This document shows, one piece after another, positions 18,101 through 24,056 of a stretch of 64,000 nucleotides of DNA. Every line of letters begins with the position of its first letter. Position 1 is the first letter of the stretch. The stretch comes from Pseudomonas fluorescens (GTDB lineage Bacteria > Pseudomonadota > Gammaproteobacteria > Pseudomonadales > Pseudomonadaceae), in assembly GCF_001623525.1 (NCBI RefSeq), contig NZ_CP015225.1, forward strand, positions 4,972,501-5,036,500. The letters run 5' to 3'. The translations under genes and the position numbers were made by a program. Below the pieces are notes generated by a model. It worked only from the letters and a program-made list of their open reading frames with translations, searched no databases and was not told the DNA's origin.

Positions 18101-20507
18101 AAGCCAGTCGTTTTTCCGCGCGGTGACGGCACGCCAGAGTCCGGAGGAGGCGCTGACCGGATTGCCGTTGGATAGCGCGATCTACGGCCGTTATGCCGTG
18201 GCGGATACCTCGGTGATACAAGGTCTGGCAGCGGACGCCCGGGGCTTCTATCGTGCGACGGTCAGTGACGTGGCGACAGGGCGCGTGACTGCCCGCCCCG
18301 TGTACGTACGCCAACCCGATGGCACGGTGTTCCGCGTGCACGACGCGACGAAACTGAACGCGACCGATGCCATTCTGGTCGACCCGATAACGGGATTGAG
18401 CCTGCGCTCCAGTGGGGTGATGAGAAGTACCGTGGCGCGGACGTCCGATGGCGAATGGCGTGCCGTAGGATTTGGCCGGGGCGGTGGAAAACGGCCGGGG
18501 GATTTGAACCCCCAGCCAGGCCCTTCGAAACCCAAGAAAGCGGCCATCTCGTCTACCGCGCTTTCCTCGTTGGTGCGCACGCCAGGCCGTTGGAACAACC
18601 AGCTCATGGACCTGGTTCCGTCAATCATGACGCGTCTGCGAAGTTGGCCACAAAACCGCAGCTTGCTGATTCTCAACGAACAGACACCTGAGCATGTCTG
18701 GTCGGTGCGCTTTACCCCCGGGCAAGACGAAACCATCTATCCGGCGAGCAACCATCCGGACAGGACCGACACCGATGTGGTCCTGAGCCGCCCGACCCAG
18801 GACCATTACAGCCTGGTGTTGGGGGAGGAGGTCGTGGAGATCCCTGCCGACGGCGATTGTTTCTTCAATGCCGTCACCCGCGGGCTGAATGAAGGACAGG
18901 CCCAGGAAACGTTCTCGATGCAAGGCTTGCGAAATGAAGTGGCCGACTACATCGACCAGCATCCACAGATCGAACAATACGTGGCACCGCCACCCACTGG
19001 GACACAAGAGGCGCTCTTCGAGAATGCGTCTTCGCTGGACAACCTGTTGGGTTCGGCGGCGGTGCTCGATCTCACCCGGATCGTCTATGGCGCGCCCAAC
19101 CCGCATCGCCTGTTCCAACCCACCTTGCGCTACCTGGAGTTGCATGCGAACAGTTCGGTGCGTACGGCGATCACGGCCAATCCGGCCTCCAGATTGCCAA
19201 CCGAAATCCTCCAACAAGTCGGACGCCTATTGTCGCAGCGGCCGCCGGCGAAATTGGTGGCCAGCGTTTATGCGCCGTATTCCGGGGAAGAGCGACAAAC
19301 CATGCAGCAACTGTTCGAGGATCTCTTGGTGGGGCCCGTTGAGCCTGAACTGATCCAGAAGCTGCTTGATGACCAGTTCCTGCTGATCACCCCTGACGTG
19401 GCCCATATCCTGCTGGAGTACGGCGTGACCGCAAGGCAACTGGTCAATCACCATCCCAATAACAGTTCGGCTTATATCCTGTATGACGAAGCGCTGCACG
19501 GGCATCTGGACGAAGACCAGATTGAAGCCCTGCTCGATGGGGCCTACCTGGTCAATAGCGACGATCTGGATGATGCCAAGAGTCTGTTGGTGGCCGATGC
19601 CGGCAAGTACGTCGATGATACTTCGGAGCTGTTCGATCATTTCATTTACACGGACAGGGCCGATAGGACTGTCAATTTGTTCAAGACCGCTCTCGGGCGT
19701 TTTCCCGTCTTGCTGAGACGGGCGAATTTTCTGTTCAGGTCGCCGATCATCGCGCATAACCTGGGCGGTTTGTTGCGGGTCGGCGAAGTGGCCCGGTGGC
19801 TACGTAACCCGGCCTTGTCCGATAGGCGTTTCCAGCTTCTTGCGGAGTATGCGAGCACCCGCTACAGCGAATTGCAGCGCACCGAAAGCATCGATGTCGA
19901 CTGGATGCAGTTGTTTGACGACCGGAACCTGCACAACATTGTCATGCATCAAGAGGAGCTGGCGGATTTCCTGGAATTTCTGGGAGGCGCGTGGGGGAAC
20001 ATCATGGACAATGACATCCCCGCGGTCGCAAAACTGTTCAGCTTTGCGGGGCAGCCGCCGTCCAACGCCAGGGTTGCCCTGTTATTCGAGACCCCGAATC
20101 TGTGGAGCTCTCTGCAGAAACTCCGAAAGGATTACGCCAGCCAGATCTGGGCCGACCTGATCGGGCCGCACTTCAGCGACGCCACCATCCGAAAGACACT
20201 GGCCGAACCCCGGGCGCTGAATTCCGAGTTGCATCTTGCCCTGGCCTTGAGAGGCAGCCTTGCACCGGAAGAATTCCGCGCAAACCAGATTATCCAGCGG
20301 CTGCTGTCCATCGGCCAACGGCGGGCCCAGCAGTATCTGTACAACTTCGATTTCCCGACCGATCGCCTGGGCCATAGCCGCCTGGATTTTGCCGTGTATG
20401 TGGAAAGTCACCTGGCCATTCCGGACTGGGCCTGGCAGTACGCAAGGCGGGGCGTAACCCCGGAATCACTCAAGAAGATTGGTGAGGTGAAGCCTAAACC
20501 GGAGTGA
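15141..20507 (+). CDS. Giant dermonecrotic-toxin-like protein with OTU cysteine protease domain
   Basis: A 1788-residue protein of the Pseudomonas 'dermonecrotic toxin domain' (DUF6543-like) kind. Residues about 1-900 form the toxin N-terminal region; about 915-970 hold hydrophobic stretches (IEIVLELAGLFLAPGIQML) that could cross membranes. A module ending DGEWRAVGFGRGGGK (about 1100-1118) precedes an OTU-type domain: EIPADGDCFFNAV with Cys1240 and Asp1237, and DHYSLV with His1222 before it. OTU enzymes cleave ubiquitin; His-before-Cys implies a permuted fold. Residues about 1340-1788 are helical. There is no signal peptide, so export by a specialised route is inferred. It is monocistronic, with a weak SD (GGGA). 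Targets are unknown. Confidence 0.8.
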   Translation: MPVFSEHEPSAPSPLPAARLKPISLLANGVRFQPHVFADQWLGQWGLTGDAQVNVTYQEVETIDSAAVTQSTSVPLRDAVTQGFLIAHQSRGSSSGHSPREGWIYPHISHMSLDFTALRVNGKALAPDVLQQLRAGIAPGYQGIGQPVMTEVDAQGNLLGAREKEQARQLALLDTNQVKLARLFAALPTFDSVLKSLLASRIKAKIPQKKFRGSLLQDIDPDHWYVNHFTVDATGSRSLTSSQRFSDVMLDCLVTDTPPTYAVGSVGFFSRPDSVEEADSVFASPLDTKTAATLEAVFYIAQPTGNEELKQQWRDDLTRFRNSSGADVLDTPTPASTTHAALAHLLSRRFLHFFDLYRIDRDPGTQSSPDARTRQAEEDRLLDLITTHPSMADRNRLLRAPIPHVYAVMLDMGTAAPKKWPAAMVIKRTDQPYLFLYSLEGGIKRFSSVQDLINKVSPIYEGQKRAIRDIASELSGSVFEVAADDLLQIQSTALERYLNAPGNETVALTAFALNVEDALDLPMLSLAGPLAVRQEILVENSRGDFYKTATRTEKSTYRSLETQVLEAAYQLGSSDIQTLLQFTRQKVKEYLQKTVHPGIDPDPDQSLVTFFYGQRANPRQSRSTSLTQLLLDNLRPAQYPNGMREVLSVYLVDEDGQRIRNPANGYFITLTGRELARMVTSIDAGGSYQAMLKEEMNKPDYKKTWQTAYLANLKFKGYEASLKGDEVFKASLIDKAFNPPKPAKKLALWLDAVLRSPSAARRAPVMGRAVHVYGLLLGGSMAAGGQQARQSNATSIDGALIFSDQAGPDIKGTVGVYFPDAPEGEDFHEFADLSDGIAQLLPREDWQEYFRARISTSNPVEIKRTLGQQGGRPLIRGALITGDLFEALHRAHVYFHSAHADHRSNSNRDVRHQTYGRFGQMVIEIVLELAGLFLAPGIQMLKSAIKTGLLIFRTGAIPLNLRTLALVHTIANHGGWRLSAGVAVPTRSQSFFRAVTARQSPEEALTGLPLDSAIYGRYAVADTSVIQGLAADARGFYRATVSDVATGRVTARPVYVRQPDGTVFRVHDATKLNATDAILVDPITGLSLRSSGVMRSTVARTSDGEWRAVGFGRGGGKRPGDLNPQPGPSKPKKAAISSTALSSLVRTPGRWNNQLMDLVPSIMTRLRSWPQNRSLLILNEQTPEHVWSVRFTPGQDETIYPASNHPDRTDTDVVLSRPTQDHYSLVLGEEVVEIPADGDCFFNAVTRGLNEGQAQETFSMQGLRNEVADYIDQHPQIEQYVAPPPTGTQEALFENASSLDNLLGSAAVLDLTRIVYGAPNPHRLFQPTLRYLELHANSSVRTAITANPASRLPTEILQQVGRLLSQRPPAKLVASVYAPYSGEERQTMQQLFEDLLVGPVEPELIQKLLDDQFLLITPDVAHILLEYGVTARQLVNHHPNNSSAYILYDEALHGHLDEDQIEALLDGAYLVNSDDLDDAKSLLVADAGKYVDDTSELFDHFIYTDRADRTVNLFKTALGRFPVLLRRANFLFRSPIIAHNLGGLLRVGEVARWLRNPALSDRRFQLLAEYASTRYSELQRTESIDVDWMQLFDDRNLHNIVMHQEELADFLEFLGGAWGNIMDNDIPAVAKLFSFAGQPPSNARVALLFETPNLWSSLQKLRKDYASQIWADLIGPHFSDATIRKTLAEPRALNSELHLALALRGSLAPEEFRANQIIQRLLSIGQRRAQQYLYNFDFPTDRLGHSRLDFAVYVESHLAIPDWAWQYARRGVTPESLKKIGEVKPKPE

Positions 20508-20555
20508 CGGTGAGGTGCTCGTGATGGTCGGACGGTGATGTTGATTGTGCCGCCG

Positions 20556-20579
20556 CCATCGCGAGCCTGCTCGCGATAG
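20556..20579. repeat. REP-like hairpin between convergent genes
   Basis: ATCGCGAGC-CT-GCTCGCGAT forms a 9-bp hairpin flanked by CCGCC and AGCGG, matching the second Pseudomonas REP type (relatives at 32161-32192). It lies between the toxin stop (20507) and the GNAT stop (20587) and may act as a bidirectional transcription end. Confidence 0.7.
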
Positions 20580-20586
20580 CGGCCCC

Positions 20587-21273
20587 TCAGTCACCCACAA
20601 CCGACGACCGACACTCCACCAACCCCAGCACCTGCCCACCCTCGCGCTGGTTCTCCTCACTCAGCCACCGCTCGAATCCTGCCCCAATCGCCGGCCATTC
20701 CGAGTCGAGCATCGAGTACCACGCGGTGTCGCGGTTCTGCCCCTTGACCACCATGTGCTGGCGGAACACGCCTTCAAAGGTGAACCCCAGCCGTTCGGCG
20801 GCGTATTTGGAGCGGGCGTTGCCGTTGTTGCACTTCCATTCCAGGCGGCGATAACCCAGGGCGAAAGATTCCTTGGCCAACAAGTACACCGCCTCGGTGC
20901 TCTTCGGCGAACGCTGCATCGGCGCGCCGAAGGTCACGTGGCCGATCTCGATGCGACCCTGGGCCGGGACGATGGACATCAGGCTGAGAATGCCCTGCAC
21001 GTCGCCACTGGCGCGGTCGATCACGCTGAAGAAGTACGGGTCGGTATTAGCCGCATGATTGTCCAGCCAGGCATCGAAAGCGCCGCGGTCCTTGAACGGG
21101 CCGTAAGGCAAGTAATCCCAGAGCTTCGGGTCGGCCCCGGGACCTTCAAGGGCTTGCCACAGGCCGTCGGCATGGCGGGCCGGGTCGAGTTTTTCCAGGC
21201 GGATGAAACGCCCTTCGATCAGTTGCGTAGACGGCGCCGGGACACCTTTCCAATCGGCGAGTGAAGTCGACAT
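20587..21273 (-). CDS. GNAT acetyltransferase, RimJ/RimL type
   Basis: A 228-residue acetyl-CoA-dependent N-acetyltransferase. The N-terminal LIEGRFIRLEKLDPA strand and the C-terminal RLEWKCNNGNARSKYAAERLGFTFEG motif are typical of the RimJ/RimL/YdaF branch acting on protein N-termini or small amines. AAGGAG seven bases before the ATG supports the start, and this SD overlaps the stop of the preceding acetyltransferase gene, so the two are coupled. It is the last gene of a three-gene minus-strand unit (PaiB-like, GNAT, GNAT). The substrate cannot be inferred. Confidence 0.87.
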   Translation of the reverse strand: MSTSLADWKGVPAPSTQLIEGRFIRLEKLDPARHADGLWQALEGPGADPKLWDYLPYGPFKDRGAFDAWLDNHAANTDPYFFSVIDRASGDVQGILSLMSIVPAQGRIEIGHVTFGAPMQRSPKSTEAVYLLAKESFALGYRRLEWKCNNGNARSKYAAERLGFTFEGVFRQHMVVKGQNRDTAWYSMLDSEWPAIGAGFERWLSEENQREGGQVLGLVECRSSVVGD

Positions 21274-21283
21274 GCTGCGCTCC

Positions 21284-21730
21284 TTACAGGGCTTTGCGAA
21301 ATTGAATGAAGCCAGGACGTTCGGCGATGCGCTCGTAGAGCTGGATCGCGGTGGCGTTGGTTTCGTGGGTCAACCAGTGCACCTTGCAGCAACCATCGGC
21401 CTTGGCCGTGCGGTAGACGAACTCGATGAGCTGGCGGCCAATACCGGTGCCGCGGCTCTGTTGCGTCACCAGCAAATCTTGCAGGTAGCAGGAGTTTTCG
21501 ATGCTCCAGTTCGAGCGATGGTAGATGAAATGCACCAGGCCCACCGCCGTGTCGCCATTCCAGGCCAGGGCGCCGTGGGTTGGCTCGCGGTCGTCGAGTA
21601 AACGCTGCCAGGTGCTTTGGCTGACCGCGTCCGGCAATTCGGTGTTGTAGAAACGCAAGTAGGCCTGCCACAACGGCAGCCACGCGGCGTGATCGTCTGC
21701 GCTGACGAGGCGGATTTCAATCTGGCTCAT
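21284..21730 (-). CDS. GNAT family N-acetyltransferase
   Basis: A 148-residue acetyltransferase with the acetyl-CoA binding signature LLVTQQSRGTGIGRQLIEFV (motif A, Q/RxxGxG/A) at about 87-106 and the C-terminal LYERIAERPGFIQFRK. It resembles small GNATs annotated as diamine- or amino-acid-acetyltransferases in pseudomonads. ATG 21730 is preferred because AAGGAG lies five bases upstream; GTG 21736 would overlap the TGA of the PaiB-like gene. Its place directly after a PaiB-like gene recalls Bacillus paiA-paiB, where PaiA is a polyamine acetyltransferase; that parallel is an inference. Confidence 0.87.
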   Translation of the reverse strand: MSQIEIRLVSADDHAAWLPLWQAYLRFYNTELPDAVSQSTWQRLLDDREPTHGALAWNGDTAVGLVHFIYHRSNWSIENSCYLQDLLVTQQSRGTGIGRQLIEFVYRTAKADGCCKVHWLTHETNATAIQLYERIAERPGFIQFRKAL

Positions 21731-21732
21731 AT

Positions 21733-22374
21733 TCACTCCTTGGACGATGGATCAGGTATCAGCCGCGCGAGCGTCTGGTCCTGCGGGTCGGGGCTGGCGG
21801 CGAGGCCGTTGCGCACGCCAGCGACATCCGCCGGGCTGCGGTTCTGGCTGAGTTTGCGTTTGCCCTCCAGGCGCTGGATCGGCAGGGCGAAGCCGACGAT
21901 GGCCTTGAGCATGCTGTCGATGTACTCGGCCGGTGCATCGTCGATTGTCCACGGCTGGGCGCGACCGCTTTCGTGGCGATCGGTGAGGGCGCCGACCAGG
22001 TCGCGCAGACGATGAGGGTCGCTGAACACCTCGGCCGTGCCGTAGGCGTGTACCGCCACGTAGTTCCAGGTCGGCACGACTTTGCCGTGTTCGGCCTTGC
22101 TGGGGTAGAAACCCGGGCTCACGTAGGCATCGGCCCCGGCGAAGATCACCAAGGCTTCGGCGCCGGCTTGCAGGTCGCGCCATTGTGGATTGGCCCGGGC
22201 CAAGTGTCCGTAAAGGCTGCCATTGGGGCCTTGCTGGGTGTCCAGCAACAGCGGCAAGTGGCTGGCCTGCAAGCCGTGTTCACCGTGCGTGATCAATACG
22301 GCCAGACGGCAATCATTCATCATGCCATGCAGTTGGGGCAGGTCTTCGACGGCAGAGGCTTTTGGGTTGTACAT
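21733..22374 (-). CDS. FMN-binding split-barrel protein, PaiB family
   Basis: A 213-residue protein beginning MYNPKASAVEDLPQLH, matching the PaiB family of FMN-binding 'negative transcriptional regulator' proteins. Diagnostic stretches are ASHLPLLLD, HLARANPQW, FAGADAYVSPGFYPSK and VPTWNYVAVHAYG. In Bacillus PaiB modulates sporulation and degradative enzyme genes, but most relatives are uncharacterised flavin-fold proteins. The frame is open further upstream to 22506; the start at 22374 is chosen because similarity begins there. It is first in a unit with two GNAT genes and divergent from a MocR regulator that may control it. Confidence 0.88.
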   Translation of the reverse strand: MYNPKASAVEDLPQLHGMMNDCRLAVLITHGEHGLQASHLPLLLDTQQGPNGSLYGHLARANPQWRDLQAGAEALVIFAGADAYVSPGFYPSKAEHGKVVPTWNYVAVHAYGTAEVFSDPHRLRDLVGALTDRHESGRAQPWTIDDAPAEYIDSMLKAIVGFALPIQRLEGKRKLSQNRSPADVAGVRNGLAASPDPQDQTLARLIPDPSSKE

Positions 22375-22414
22375 GACGATTTTCCTTGGCGAATGCGAGC
22401 ATCCTAGGCAGGCT

Positions 22415-22447
22415 ATTGGTCTGTTGTAAGAGCCACTTATGACCAAT
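22415..22447. promoter_or_regulatory. Inverted repeat in the mocR-paiB divergent region
   Basis: ATTGGTC (22415-22421) and GACCAAT (22441-22447) form a perfect 7-bp inverted repeat with 19 bases between, within the 100 bases separating the two divergent starts. It is a plausible operator of the MocR regulator; GGTCC occurs once more at 22454-22458. Confidence 0.45.
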
Positions 22448-22474
22448 TCGATAGGTCCATTTGCGAGGATCATC

Positions 22475-24022
22475 ATGAACACCGCCGTGCCCCCCCTGTC
22501 GTTCAACCCCGCCGGAATCGAACTGGACCGCCGTCAGGGGCTCAGTCGTCAGCTGTATCAGGCATTACGCGCCCGGGTACTAGACGGGCGCCTGGCCAGT
22601 GGCACGCGTCTGCCCGCCAGCCGTGACCTGGCGGCGGCCTTGGCGATTTCCCGCAACAGCGTGGTGCGGGCTTACGACCAGCTCTATGCCGAGGGCTTCA
22701 TCGAAGGGCGCGTGGGCGATGGGACTTATGTGGCGAAACTGTCTTCGACGACACTGCCGCTGAAAAACATATCCACAAAAGTATCCACAGGGTTTTCAAC
22801 AGGCTTACCCACAGCCTTATCCACAGATTGGCTCGATTTGCCTGTGGGCCCATCCAGTAAAGTTATCCACAGCGATGCCTTGAACCGCGTCGAAAAACAC
22901 CATTTGCCCCAGCCGCCCAGTGGCCCACCCAAGGCGTTCAGGGTCGGCGTTCCGGCGTTCGATTTGTTCCCATTCGACGTCTGGGCCAAGCTGAATGCGG
23001 CTTTCTGGCGCAAGCCGGATCTGCAGCAACTGTGTTATGGTGACGCGCAAGGTGACGCACGCTTGCGCGGCCTGATCGCGGCCTACCTGCGCAGCTCCCG
23101 TGGCCTGCACTGCACCGCTGAACAAATTGTGATCACCAGCGGCGCGCAGCAGGGCATCAGCCTTTGTGCACAGCTGTTGGTGGACCCCGGCGACGTCGTG
23201 GCTGTGGAAAACCCGGGCTACCGCGCGGCCGGGCATGCGTTCGCCGTGGCCGGTGCCGACGTCAGAGGCGTACCGGTGGACGGTGACGGTCTGGACTGCA
23301 CGGTGCTCGGCTCGTTGAATGACTGTCGGCTGGCCTATGTCACCCCTTCGCATCAATACCCGACCGGGGTAGTCATGAGCCTGCCGAGGCGACTGGAACT
23401 GTTGGACTGGGCCGAGCGCAATAACGGCTGGATAGTCGAGGACGACTATGACGGCGAGTACCGCTACAGCGGCGCGCCGCTGGCGCCGTTGGCGGCGCTG
23501 GATCGCCAGGGGCGCGTGCTGTACGTCGGCACGTTCGGCAAAGTCGCGTTCCCGGCCTTGCGCCTGGGCTACCTGGTGTTGCCGCCGGGCCTGGTCAATG
23601 CGTTCGCCCGCCGCCGCGCGGTGGATGTGCGCCATTCGGAAGTCAGCACCCAAGCGGTGATGGCCGAGTTCATGGCCGCCGGACATTTCCAGCGGCACAT
23701 CCGGCGCATGCGCCGCGCTGCGCTGGCCCGGCGTGACGCGCTGTTGGCCGGTTGGCCGAAATCGTTGAACGGCGTCGGCGCCATGCCCACGGTCGTCGCC
23801 GGATTGCACGTCACGGTGCCGGTGGACAACATCGAGCGCGAGCGCGAGCTGATCGCCCGGGCCACCGAAGCCGGCGTCGAGGTCAATGGCTTGAGCAGCT
23901 ACTGGTTGCCTGCCACTGCCCCGACGCAGGTACGGGCGGGGCTGGTTCTGGGGTTCGCGGCGGTCCCGCCAGCGACGATCGATGCCGCGCTGGCGCGTCT
24001 GGCGAAGGCCTGGCCGACATGA
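22475..24022 (+). CDS. MocR-family (GntR-aminotransferase fusion) regulator
   Basis: A 515-residue PLP-dependent transcription factor. A GntR winged helix (about 15-85, GTRLPASRDLAAALAISRNS) is joined by an unusual linker (about 95-145) to a fold-type I aminotransferase-like domain with SPSHQYPTG-like substrate loop (TPSHQYPTGVVMS), VEDDYDGEYRY and the PLP lysine in GTFGKVAFPALRLGY. MocR proteins often sense vitamin B6 or an amino compound and control a divergent neighbour, here the PaiB/GNAT genes. ATG 22475 has GAGGA upstream. The linker is encoded by tandem DnaA-box-like repeats and uses TTA and ACA codons otherwise rare here. Confidence 0.9.
   Translation: MNTAVPPLSFNPAGIELDRRQGLSRQLYQALRARVLDGRLASGTRLPASRDLAAALAISRNSVVRAYDQLYAEGFIEGRVGDGTYVAKLSSTTLPLKNISTKVSTGFSTGLPTALSTDWLDLPVGPSSKVIHSDALNRVEKHHLPQPPSGPPKAFRVGVPAFDLFPFDVWAKLNAAFWRKPDLQQLCYGDAQGDARLRGLIAAYLRSSRGLHCTAEQIVITSGAQQGISLCAQLLVDPGDVVAVENPGYRAAGHAFAVAGADVRGVPVDGDGLDCTVLGSLNDCRLAYVTPSHQYPTGVVMSLPRRLELLDWAERNNGWIVEDDYDGEYRYSGAPLAPLAALDRQGRVLYVGTFGKVAFPALRLGYLVLPPGLVNAFARRRAVDVRHSEVSTQAVMAEFMAAGHFQRHIRRMRRAALARRDALLAGWPKSLNGVGAMPTVVAGLHVTVPVDNIERERELIARATEAGVEVNGLSSYWLPATAPTQVRAGLVLGFAAVPPATIDAALARLAKAWPT
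22769..22871 (+). repeat. Cluster of DnaA-box-like sequences (five 12-bp tandem units plus one)
   Basis: Five 12-bp units run head to tail at 22770-22829 (TATCCACAAAAG, TATCCACAGGGT, TTTCAACAGGCT, TACCCACAGCCT, TATCCACAGATT), followed by a separate TTATCCACA at 22863-22871. Two sites (22817-22825 and 22863-22871) match the DnaA box TTATCCACA exactly, and three others differ at one or two bases. The array lies in frame in the mocR linker, giving a Ser/Pro-Thr every four residues. Confidence 0.8.
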
Positions 24023-24025
24023 GCG

Positions 24026-24053
24026 CCGGGCGTCGACAGACGCCTGGCTTTGT
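24026..24053. terminator. Hairpin between convergent mocR and toxin genes
   Basis: CCGGGCGTC-GACA-GACGCCTGG forms a 9-bp stem with one G-U pair, four bases after the mocR stop and ten bases from the stop of the convergent toxin gene. The CTTTG tail is a weak T-run, so it probably serves both directions. Confidence 0.6.
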
Positions 24054-24056
24054 CCG

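Noticed and set aside
18470..18590. tRNA-like sequence antisense to the OTU toxin gene (GGGGGTTCAAATCCCCC T-arm, nearby TAGACGAGATGG and AACGGCC/GGCCGTT)
   Set aside because: The T-arm is canonical, but the 7-bp acceptor candidates are 88 bases apart, the acceptor predicted from the A/B-box spacing does not pair, and the segment is in frame in the toxin gene. Judged a coincidence.
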